A stretch of 5,946 nt of DNA from Oscillospiraceae bacterium (GCA_015064425.1 SVSF01000100.1:1-5946); one strand, 5' to 3'. Positions 1 to 5,869 are shown, counted from the first letter of the stretch. Made by a program: numbers and translations. Notes: generated by a model not told the origin, from the letters alone.

Positions 1-491
1 ATCTCAGGTGCGGTACTCTTTTAGTGCGCCTGAGGATTACAAGGGTTTTCAAACTGACCGGGTATATAACTGTTGGGAATTGAAGCTGCAAGTTCATAAG
101 CTTTTTCTATAGCTCCCTGCATTCCCAATTTACCATCAGTGAGAACTATCTCGGCTCCGTATGCCTTAAGGAGCTTTTGACGTTCAATACTCATAGTCTC
201 AGGCATAGTAAGAATTACTCTGTATCCCATCGAGGCTGATATAGAAGCAAGTCCGATACCCGTATTACCGCTGGTAGGCTCGATTATTACCGAATCGGCA
301 TTTATGTATCCTCTATGCTTTGCTTCCTCCAGCATATTTAATGCAACCCTGTCCTTAACACTGCCTGCGGGATTAAAAAACTCAAGCTTTGCTATTATAT
401 TTGCTTTAAGATCATTATTTTTCATATATCTGTCGAGTCTCATAAGCGGTGTTCTGCCGATAAGCTCTGACACGGACGAATAAATCTTCAT
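1..491 (-). pseudogene. cysK: Cysteine synthase A (O-acetylserine sulfhydrylase), nonsense-interrupted and cut by the window edge
   Basis: CysK is a cytoplasmic PLP enzyme that makes L-cysteine from O-acetylserine and sulfide. The readable product has 156 residues. It contains the family start (IGRTPLMRL, 11-19), the PLP-lysine segment NPAGSVKDR with Lys46, the substrate loop TSGNTG (73-78), and GQFENP (145-150). An in-frame TAA at 21-23 then stops translation. Beyond it, bases 20 down to 1 read K-S-T-A-P-E-I in the same frame, which fits the family pattern H-x-K-(S/T)-T-(A/G)-P-E-I. The stop therefore replaces one variable residue, with no frameshift. Full-length members have about 300-315 residues, so the product lacks the C-terminal half, including the GTGGT phosphate-binding loop. 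TAA ends three other genes here, so code reassignment is unlikely. The ATG at 489-491 is preceded by GGAG at 497-500 on this strand. A recent nonsense mutation, a sequence error or readthrough are all possible. The family call is very secure; pseudogene status is less so. Confidence 0.8.
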
Positions 492-525
492 AGTATCTCC
501 AGTTTACATCATTGAATAATAATTA

Positions 526-554
526 ATTATATCACGGCGTGCCATTTTAGTCAA
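526..554 (-). promoter_or_regulatory. Sigma-A-type promoter of cysK
   Basis: Read on the minus strand, TTGACT (549-554) is followed after 17 bases by TATAAT (526-531), with TGA directly before the -10 box (extended -10). Transcription would start near 519, giving a leader of about 28 bases before the cysK ATG. The spacer contains a 9-base GC-rich palindrome, CACGGCGTG (533-541), in otherwise AT-rich DNA; a regulator site there is only a guess. The promoter matches consensus closely even though the gene it drives is interrupted. Confidence 0.8.
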
Positions 555-630
555 TTATGATTAAAAATATTATTCATAAAATCCTAATATATTTTGTTCA
601 CAGTTTATTCATATATATTTATATACAATA

Positions 631-639
631 TGATATAAT
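631..639 (+). promoter_or_regulatory. Probable extended -10 promoter of the amino-sugar cluster
   Basis: TGATATAAT is a perfect -10 hexamer (634-639) with an extended TGN. No good -35 box stands 16-18 bases upstream: the corresponding bases are ATATAT, and the nearest TTCATA (608-613) is 20 bases away. Recognition would therefore depend on the extended -10. Transcription would start near 646, about 45 bases before the first gene. The box lies within an imperfect palindrome, ACAATAT (625-631) and ATATTGT (640-646), which could be an operator or just AT-rich chance. This is the only good candidate for driving the three-gene cluster. Confidence 0.6.
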
Positions 640-690
640 ATATTGTGTTTTTACGTTATTTGTTTAAATTTGTTATGAGGAGGTGAAAAA

Positions 691-1365
691 ATGTATAAAA
701 ACGTAAAAATTACAGACCTTTTGGATATGGATCGAACCATAGCATCCGAATTGTTTGAAAACAAGGAATTTCCATGGGAAGTGCTCCCTGAAATATCCGA
801 ATTTATTCTGAAGATAGGAACGACCCTTCCCGCAGATGAATACATTCATACGGAGCCCGATATCTGGATATCAAAAAGCGCTGAAATCTATCCCAGTGCA
901 CTCATAAAAGGTCCATGCATAATCGGTCCCGAAACAGAAGTACGCCATTGTGCTTTTATAAGAGGTAAGGCAATTATCGGATCAGGGTGCGTTGTAGGCA
1001 ACTCCTGCGAAATAAAAAATGCAATACTTTTTGATAAGGTTCAAGTGCCGCACTTCAATTACGTGGGTGACTCGGTTTTGGGTTACAGATCTCATATGGG
1101 CGCAGGCTCGGTAACATCCAATGTCAAGAGCGATAAGACGCTTATCTCCGTGAAGGATGAAGACGGAAGTATCCATACCGGACTCAAGAAATTCGGCGCG
1201 ATACTGGGAAATAACGTAGAGATAGGCTGCAATGCTGTTCTTTGTCCGGGTACCGTCATAGGAAACAACAGCACCGTTTATCCAACGTCTATGGTAAGGG
1301 GTTACGTGCCTGAAAATAGCATATTCAAGGGTCAAAATAACATTATTAAGAAAGAACTGAGGTGA
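691..1365 (+). CDS. Left-handed beta-helix hexapeptide protein, GlmU acetyltransferase-domain-like
   Basis: The protein has 224 residues. About 55 N-terminal residues, probably helical, precede a left-handed beta-helix of hexapeptide repeats (about 58-215). It resembles the C-terminal acetyltransferase half of GlmU and of archaeal-type sugar-1-phosphate nucleotidylyltransferases, with no N-terminal nucleotidylyltransferase domain. By hand alignment to E. coli GlmU, Arg333, Lys351, catalytic His363, Tyr366 and Asn386 correspond to Arg91, Lys109, His121, Tyr124 and Asn144. Asn377 is replaced by His135 and Tyr387 by Val145. A longer loop follows (about 150-168) before LGNNVEIGCN. Placement ahead of glmM and glmS suggests acetylation of glucosamine-1-phosphate with acetyl-CoA in the cytoplasm, probably as a trimer. 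This is inference; another hexapeptide acyltransferase or a non-catalytic partner is possible. Databases often call such proteins UDP-GlcNAc pyrophosphorylase, which this protein alone cannot be. The start is secure: AGGAGGTGA at 678-686 stands just upstream of the ATG. Confidence 0.85.
   Translation: MYKNVKITDLLDMDRTIASELFENKEFPWEVLPEISEFILKIGTTLPADEYIHTEPDIWISKSAEIYPSALIKGPCIIGPETEVRHCAFIRGKAIIGSGCVVGNSCEIKNAILFDKVQVPHFNYVGDSVLGYRSHMGAGSVTSNVKSDKTLISVKDEDGSIHTGLKKFGAILGNNVEIGCNAVLCPGTVIGNNSTVYPTSMVRGYVPENSIFKGQNNIIKKELR
1359..1365 (+). promoter_or_regulatory. Ribosome-binding site of glmM, overlapping the upstream stop codon
   Basis: GAGGTGA contains the TGA stop of the preceding gene (1363-1365) and serves as the Shine-Dalgarno sequence for a TTG at 1371, with 8 bases after GAGG. 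The same 13-base string, GAGGTGAAAAAAT, precedes the start of the first gene at almost the same spacing. This decides the glmM start: the alternative GTG at 1362 lies inside this site and has no convincing site of its own. Termination and reinitiation are probably coupled. Confidence 0.7.
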
Positions 1366-1370
1366 AAAAA

Positions 1371-2729
1371 TTGGGAAGACTTTTTGGAACAGACGGAGTA
1401 AGAGGAGTTGCAAATGAACAGCTTACCTGCGAACTTGCAATGAAACTCGGTCGTGCCGCCGCTACAGTCATATCGGGAAATCAGAGAAGACATCACCCAA
1501 AATTTGTTGTCGGAATGGATACCCGAATATCATCACGCATGCTCGCATCTTCCGTAATAGCGGGTCTTTGCTCAGTTGGTGCAGACGTTATTGATCTCGA
1601 CGTTATATCCACTCCTGCTGTTGCTTATCTTATAGGCAAATATAAGGCGGATGCAGGTATAATGATATCGGCTTCTCACAATACTTTTGAGTATAACGGT
1701 ATCAAAATATTCAGCGGCGACGGATACAAGCTCCCAGATGCACTTGAGGAGAGAATTGAATCTATGATCCTTGATGAAAAAGCATCCCCCGTATTACCTA
1801 TCGGCTCTGATATCGGAACAGTAAGACAGGCAGAAAATGCAATTAAAGACTACGTTGATCATCTTAAAAGCACTGTCCCCTTCTCTCTTTCCGGTATGAA
1901 GATTGCCGTTGACTGCGCAAACGGATCGGCATCAAAAACAGCGCAAAAATTATTTAAAGAACTTGACGCAGACTGTCACATTATTTTCTCTGAGCCCAAC
2001 GGACAGAACATAAATGACGGATGCGGTTCAACTCATCCCGAAACACTGCAGAAATACGTAGTTGAAAACGGTCTTGATGTAGGTGTGGCTTTCGACGGAG
2101 ATGCAGACAGATGTTTCTGCGTTGATGATAAAGGCAATCTCGTAGACGGAGACTTTATTATGGCGATCTGTGCTCTTGATATGAAAAAACGCGGAAAGCT
2201 TGCTCATAATTCAATTGTAGGTACCATTCTTACGAATATGGGCTTTATCAAATTCTGTGAAAATAACGACATATCCTTTGTTGCTACCAAAGTCGGTGAC
2301 AGATTTGTTCTTGAGCAGATGCTTCTTGAAGATTTTAATTTTGGCGGAGAGCAGTCCGGACACGTTATATTCAGAGATTTTGCAACGACCGGTGACGGTC
2401 AGCTTACGGCTATACAGCTTTTATCCCAGCTTAAAAGAACCGGCAGCAAACTTTCGGATCTTACAGGTTGCATGCGTAAATTCCCGCAGATACAGATAAA
2501 CGTTCGCGTTTCTCCCGAGGGAAAGATCGCATTCTATACAGATTTCGAAGTTAACGATGCAATTTCCGCTGCAAAAAAAGAACTTGGAGACGACGGAAGA
2601 CTTGTTGTACGTGCATCCGGCACAGAGCCTCTTATGCGTGTTATGACAGAGCATCAAAATTATGAGCTTGCCGAGAGCGTTGCAAAGAAAGTTGCAAACG
2701 TTATCGAAGCAAAACTCGGAAAAGTTTAA
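1371..2729 (+). CDS. glmM: Phosphoglucosamine mutase
   Basis: GlmM interconverts glucosamine-6-phosphate and glucosamine-1-phosphate in the cytoplasm, the second step toward UDP-GlcNAc for peptidoglycan. The product has 452 residues, normal for the family. It opens with MGRLFGTDGVRG. The phosphoserine loop SASHN carries Ser102, the same number as in E. coli GlmM. The Mg-binding loop DGDADR is at 242-247, the sugar-binding GGEQSGH at 325-331 and the phosphate-binding RASGTEP at 414-420, so all four domains are present and no key residue is missing. The residue after ASHN is Thr rather than the common Pro. I chose the TTG at 1371 because it gives the canonical N-terminus and has GAGGTGA correctly spaced upstream. 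A GTG at 1362 would add three residues and overlap the previous gene. The gene starts five bases after the upstream stop, so the two are probably cotranscribed and translationally coupled. Its stop lies only 13 bases before the ribozyme cleavage site. Confidence 0.97.
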   Translation: MGRLFGTDGVRGVANEQLTCELAMKLGRAAATVISGNQRRHHPKFVVGMDTRISSRMLASSVIAGLCSVGADVIDLDVISTPAVAYLIGKYKADAGIMISASHNTFEYNGIKIFSGDGYKLPDALEERIESMILDEKASPVLPIGSDIGTVRQAENAIKDYVDHLKSTVPFSLSGMKIAVDCANGSASKTAQKLFKELDADCHIIFSEPNGQNINDGCGSTHPETLQKYVVENGLDVGVAFDGDADRCFCVDDKGNLVDGDFIMAICALDMKKRGKLAHNSIVGTILTNMGFIKFCENNDISFVATKVGDRFVLEQMLLEDFNFGGEQSGHVIFRDFATTGDGQLTAIQLLSQLKRTGSKLSDLTGCMRKFPQIQINVRVSPEGKIAFYTDFEVNDAISAAKKELGDDGRLVVRASGTEPLMRVMTEHQNYELAESVAKKVANVIEAKLGKV

Positions 2730-2737
2730 AAAGCAAA

Positions 2738-2880
2738 ACCCAGCGCCAGACCAAGCACTCTGTGTTTTGGTTAACGAGGTGAGAGGAAATTCGAAATTTT
2801 CGGCGGGTACCTCTCCGGCAGAACTCTGTCGTAAGACTGTGTACAAATATATGAGCGATCGTAAAACAAAAGCACAGTTA
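2738..2880 (+). promoter_or_regulatory. glmS ribozyme (glucosamine-6-phosphate-activated riboswitch)
   Basis: This is the self-cleaving RNA that uses glucosamine-6-phosphate as a cofactor and represses glmS when the metabolite is plentiful. The conserved cleavage element AGCGCCAGA starts at 2742, so the predicted cut is between A2742 and G2743. The P1 stem ACCAAG/CAC (2750-2758) pairs with GTG/TTTGGT (2762-2771) around one bulged T. The core follows with ACGAGG (2774-2779), GAGAGG (2781-2786) pairing CCTCTC (2810-2815), and the conserved TTTTCGGCGG (2797-2806). Next come a short P3, GGCAG (2817-2821) with CTGTC (2826-2830), the GTAAG segment, and P4, ACTGTG (2836-2841) with CACAGT (2873-2878). 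The downstream gene is glmS, the expected target. In Bacillus the cleaved 5'-OH message is degraded by RNase J; the same is inferred here. Element borders are approximate, and one core base (TTAACGAGG, where I recall TTGACGAGG) may be a variant. Confidence 0.95.
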
Positions 2881-2914
2881 TAAAAAAATAAATATAATGG
2901 GTCTTCTTTGGCCC

Positions 2915-2920
2915 GGGAGA
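2915..2920 (+). promoter_or_regulatory. Ribosome-binding site of glmS
   Basis: GGGAGA lies 9 bases before the ATG at 2930. It supports that start over the in-frame ATG at 2897, which has only AT-rich sequence upstream and would add 11 residues before the catalytic cysteine. The site could pair weakly with TTCTTT at 2904-2909. Confidence 0.7.
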
Positions 2921-2929
2921 ATATATATT

Positions 2930-4759
2930 ATGTGTGGAATAATCGGTTATTCCGGCAGCAGCTCTGCTGCCGAAAAAATAATCGACGGACTCAAAGCTCT
3001 TGAATACAGAGGATATGATTCCGTCGGTATTGCCGCTTTTCTTGATAACGATATATTCGTAAGCAAGAAAAAAGGCAGGATCAATTTTCTTGAAGAAAAT
3101 CTTAAAGGCAAAGATCTCAGTCCGGCGAAATGCGGTATCGGGCATACACGTTGGGCAACTCACGGTGCTCCGTCGGACGCAAATGCTCATCCTCACGGAA
3201 CAGATGACGTTTGCCTTGTTCACAATGGTATCATAGAAAACTACATACCGTTAAAGAAACAGCTTATCGCCGAGGGAAAGGTTTTTCTCTCCGAAACAGA
3301 TACCGAAATTGTTACAAAGCTCATTGACAAATACTATAAGCTCAGCAAAGACCCCATAAAAGCCATTAGAGCGGCTGCAGCAGACGTTATCGGATCATAC
3401 GCTTTAGGTATACTTTTCAAAGACATACCCGACACGATCTATGCATTGCGTAAAGACAGTCCGCTTATAGTCGCTTTTGGCGAAGACGGATGCTATATCG
3501 CCTCCGATATGCCTGCTGTCTTAAAACATACGAGAAAGTATATTCAGCTTAACATAGGAGAAATAGCTATATTAAGCAAAGAGGGCTGCACTATCATCGA
3601 CAAAAACGGAGATAAGATAGAACCCGATATTCAAACGGCCGACTGGGATATCAATGCAGCAGAAAAAGGAAACTATCCTCACTTTATGCTGAAAGAGATA
3701 TACGAGGAGCCCATATCGGTAATACGTACCGTAAGCCCCAGAATAATAAATTCCCTTCCCGACTTTTCAAACGACGGAATAAGCGACGATATGCTTGCGG
3801 GATTTGAAAGAATAAGAGTTATCGCCTGCGGGTCCGCAATGCATGCGGGGATGGTAGGAAAATACATTTCCGAAAAACTTGCTCGTATGCCGGTAGAGAT
3901 CGATATTGCTTCCGAATTCAGATACTGCGACCCTATCCTTTCCGACAAAGAGCTTTATGTTATTATTTCTCAGTCCGGCGAAACCGCTGATACACTTGCA
4001 GCGCTCAGACTTATAAAGGATCAAGGTAAAAAGACGCTTGCGATAGTCAACGTTATTGGTTCCGCGATAGCAAGAGAAGCTGACTACGTTTTATACACTC
4101 ATGCAGGACCCGAGATCGCAGTTGCAACCACAAAAGGATATTGTGTCCAGGTAGCCGCAATGACTCTCCTTGCAATAAAATTTGCTCTTATCAAAGGCTT
4201 GATCAGCAAGGAAGAAGGAGCAAGACTCTCTACCGAGCTTGCGGAAAAAGTTCCGAAGGCACTTGAAGAAGTATTTAATAATATGAAAAAGTGCGAAGAG
4301 CTGGCAGAAAAAATAAAGAGTCACAAGGATCTTTTCTATATAGGACGCGGAATAGATTACAATCTCAGTCTTGAAAGTTCCCTTAAGCTTAAGGAGATCT
4401 CCTATATTCACAGTGAAGCATACGCTGCGGGAGAACTTAAGCACGGAACAATTTCCCTTGTTACCGAAGGTGTTCCCGTTATTGCTATCTCTTCAAGCGA
4501 TAAACTTTATGATAAGACGGCAAGCAATATTAAGGAATGCAAGGCAAGAGGCGCATATATAATATTTATATGCAGGAAAAATGCCGCACACGTTGAAGAT
4601 ATTGCGGATGACGTACTTTATTTACCCGATATTGACGAGCTTTTAGCTCCTGTTTGTGCAGTTGCATATTCTCAAATACTTGCATATAAAACGGCGCTTG
4701 CTCTCGGTTGCGACGTAGATAAACCCAGAAATCTTGCAAAATCCGTTACCGTAGAGTAA
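2930..4759 (+). CDS. glmS: Glutamine--fructose-6-phosphate aminotransferase (isomerizing), glucosamine-6-phosphate synthase
   Basis: GlmS makes glucosamine-6-phosphate and glutamate from fructose-6-phosphate and glutamine, the committed cytoplasmic step of amino-sugar synthesis. The product has 609 residues, the same as E. coli GlmS. The start at 2930 is required by chemistry: Cys2 must become the N-terminal nucleophile after Met removal. The class II glutaminase domain (about 1-220) shows MCGIIGY, EYRGYDSVG, HTRWATHG (Arg74) and VHNGIIENY. Two SIS sugar-isomerase domains follow, with ACGSAMHAG (299-307), ISQSGETADT (346-355), PEIAVATTK (394-402), LKEISYIHSEAY (487-498) and ELKHG (502-506), ending in the canonical PRNLAKSVTVE. 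Numbered without Met, Glu488, His504 and Lys603 match the E. coli catalytic residues. The first SIS loop reads Ser302-Ala303 where E. coli has Thr-Ser, probably a tolerated variant. Expression should be controlled by the ribozyme just upstream. A strong hairpin ends transcription directly after the stop codon. Confidence 0.98.
   Translation: MCGIIGYSGSSSAAEKIIDGLKALEYRGYDSVGIAAFLDNDIFVSKKKGRINFLEENLKGKDLSPAKCGIGHTRWATHGAPSDANAHPHGTDDVCLVHNGIIENYIPLKKQLIAEGKVFLSETDTEIVTKLIDKYYKLSKDPIKAIRAAAADVIGSYALGILFKDIPDTIYALRKDSPLIVAFGEDGCYIASDMPAVLKHTRKYIQLNIGEIAILSKEGCTIIDKNGDKIEPDIQTADWDINAAEKGNYPHFMLKEIYEEPISVIRTVSPRIINSLPDFSNDGISDDMLAGFERIRVIACGSAMHAGMVGKYISEKLARMPVEIDIASEFRYCDPILSDKELYVIISQSGETADTLAALRLIKDQGKKTLAIVNVIGSAIAREADYVLYTHAGPEIAVATTKGYCVQVAAMTLLAIKFALIKGLISKEEGARLSTELAEKVPKALEEVFNNMKKCEELAEKIKSHKDLFYIGRGIDYNLSLESSLKLKEISYIHSEAYAAGELKHGTISLVTEGVPVIAISSSDKLYDKTASNIKECKARGAYIIFICRKNAAHVEDIADDVLYLPDIDELLAPVCAVAYSQILAYKTALALGCDVDKPRNLAKSVTVE
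2953..2972 (+). repeat. Perfect GC-rich inverted repeat in the early glmS coding sequence
   Basis: CGGCAGCAG (2953-2961) and CTGCTGCCG (2964-2972) are exact reverse complements separated by CT. In RNA this gives an 8-bp stem with a GCTC loop, starting 23 bases after the first base of the glmS start codon. It encodes the run Gly-Ser-Ser-Ser-Ala-Ala-Glu in a stretch of GlmS that is usually variable. A-rich sequence follows rather than a T-tract, so it is not a terminator. Any function is unproven. Confidence 0.6.
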
Positions 4760-4801
4760 AAATAGAACCGCATCGTAAAAACGATGCGGTTCTATTTTTT
4801 T
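4760..4801. terminator. Bidirectional intrinsic terminator between glmS and the lipoprotein gene
   Basis: A perfect 17-bp stem (4760-4776 pairing 4781-4797) closes on an AAAA loop. Its core is TAGAACCGCATCGT. On the plus strand it runs into seven T residues (4795-4801), immediately after the glmS stop. On the minus strand the same stem is followed by five T residues, which suits the convergent gene ending at 4808. It probably serves both transcripts and insulates them from read-through. Confidence 0.93.
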
Positions 4802-4807
4802 GATTAA

Positions 4808-5812
4808 TTACTCGGCTTCTTTTGCACTTTCTACAATAAGTTCAAGAACCTTTTCCATATAGGCACTCTGTTCAAGATAAGACTTTGAGTAAGTTGCTTC
4901 AAGCTCTTCAACAGACTCTATCTTAAGATCCTTTGCATACTGTTCTGCATAGCTCTTGTATTCATCATCGCTAAGCTTAAGATCTTCTGCACGTACGATA
5001 CTCCAAAGGATCATCTCCTGCTCTGTCTGAGATGTTGCATATGCAGAAAGATCCATACAAAGCTCCTCGGCGTTCTTAAAACCGTAATATGTTGCAAGAG
5101 TATCAAGGTTTATACCGTACTGAAGCGCCATAGTCTTATAGTTTGTAAGAAGATTGTTATAATATTCGCCTACTTCTTTCTTGGGATACTTGAGGATCTT
5201 ACATCCGCTGTATACCTTTTTCCAAACAGCTTCTTCAATAGCAGTCTTTCTTGTTTCTGCCTTAAGCTCGTCAACGGTTTCATATTTTCCGTCTTTCTTT
5301 ACAAGCTCATCTGTAAGCTCGGGAAGAACCGATTCGGTTATAGAGTTGATCTTAACTTCGAATACGACAGCTTTTCCGGCAAGATCCTTATTATTGGGAT
5401 ATTCCTTTGGGAAAGTAAGATTAAGAGTAACGGTCTCACCGATATTATGACCTATAAGTCCGTCTTCAAATCCGTCAATATAACTGCCAGAACCGATCTT
5501 AAGGTCCTGCTTGCTTGCCTTGCCGCCCTCAAATTCTTCATTATCGATGTAGCCGGTATAGTCAATATTTACAGTATCGTTCTCTTTGACGCTTCTGTCT
5601 GTAACTTCCTTCTTCTCGGCATTTGCTTCAAGTAAGCTGTCAATAGCGTTATCAACAATCTTATCAATTTCTTTATTTGAATAGGTCATACCCTTATATT
5701 CGCCTAAAGTAACATATTTGCCGAGATCGTAGTTGTAGGGTTTGGAAGAACATGCCGCAAGGCCGAAAATCATAAGCGCAGCCAAAACGATTAAAAGAAT
5801 TCTCTTTTTCAT
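4808..5812 (-). CDS. FKBP-type peptidyl-prolyl cis-trans isomerase lipoprotein, trigger-factor-like
   Basis: The 334-residue protein starts MKKRILLIVLAALMIF and has a lipobox LAAC, so it should be lipidated at Cys21 and held on the outer face of the membrane. An FKBP isomerase domain spans about 76-160: DTVNIDYTGYID (79-90), EGGKAS, IGSGSYIDGFEDGLIG (107-121), GETVTLNLTFP and AVVFEVKINSI. Residues about 165-334 are mainly helical and acidic and resemble the trigger-factor C-terminal (SurA-like) chaperone region. The trigger-factor ribosome-binding domain is absent, which fits a secreted protein. The likely role is folding of exported proteins, comparable to PrsA, although PrsA uses a parvulin domain; clients are unknown. 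I chose the ATG at 5812 because AAAGGA (5821-5826) lies eight bases upstream and it gives a clean signal peptide. An in-frame TTG at 5842 would add ten polar residues and has no such site. The gene is monocistronic here, with its own promoter and a shared terminator. Confidence 0.9.
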   Translation of the reverse strand: MKKRILLIVLAALMIFGLAACSSKPYNYDLGKYVTLGEYKGMTYSNKEIDKIVDNAIDSLLEANAEKKEVTDRSVKENDTVNIDYTGYIDNEEFEGGKASKQDLKIGSGSYIDGFEDGLIGHNIGETVTLNLTFPKEYPNNKDLAGKAVVFEVKINSITESVLPELTDELVKKDGKYETVDELKAETRKTAIEEAVWKKVYSGCKILKYPKKEVGEYYNNLLTNYKTMALQYGINLDTLATYYGFKNAEELCMDLSAYATSQTEQEMILWSIVRAEDLKLSDDEYKSYAEQYAKDLKIESVEELEATYSKSYLEQSAYMEKVLELIVESAKEAE

Positions 5813-5834
5813 TTTAATTTTCCTTTCAGTTATG

Positions 5835-5850
5835 TAATACAAAAGTATTA
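5835..5850 (-). repeat. Small inverted repeat in the lipoprotein gene leader
   Basis: TAATAC (5835-5840) and GTATTA (5845-5850) flank AAAA and could form a 6-bp AT-rich hairpin in the 5' leader, about ten bases upstream of the ribosome site. The stem is weak. It may slightly stabilise the 5' end of the message or may be chance in AT-rich DNA. Confidence 0.35.
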
Positions 5851-5869
5851 AATTTCATAAAACATAGAT

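Noticed and set aside
21..23. TAA read as a sense codon (alternative genetic code).
   Set aside because: glmM, glmS and the lipoprotein gene all end at TAA exactly where their families end, so TAA works as a stop in this genome.
982..1413. Minus-strand open frame of 143 codons opposite the beta-helix gene.
   Set aside because: It is antisense to a well-supported gene with a strong ribosome site, and has no recognisable domain.
2421..2846. Minus-strand open frame of 141 codons opposite the glmM end and the ribozyme.
   Set aside because: It is Cys- and Phe-rich with no recognisable domain and lies opposite conserved GlmM coding sequence and the ribozyme core.
2662..2883. Plus-strand frame of 73 codons reading from the end of glmM through the ribozyme.
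   Set aside because: It is out of frame with glmM and covers the ribozyme; its openness is incidental.
2897..2929. Upstream in-frame ATG as the glmS start, adding 11 residues.
   Set aside because: It has no ribosome site and would bury the catalytic cysteine, which must be residue 2. The ATG at 2930 has GGGAGA upstream.
2771..3223. Minus-strand open frame of 150 codons across the ribozyme and the glmS start.
   Set aside because: It overlaps a structured RNA and a conserved enzyme gene on the other strand, resembles no family I recognise, and is explained as a shadow frame.
4091..4444. Minus-strand open frame of 117 codons inside glmS.
   Set aside because: It lies opposite the conserved SIS domain and has no matching family or evident start signals.
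5813..5842. TTG at 5842 as the start of the lipoprotein gene, adding ten residues.
   Set aside because: It puts charged residues ahead of the signal peptide and lacks a ribosome site. The ATG at 5812 has a good one.
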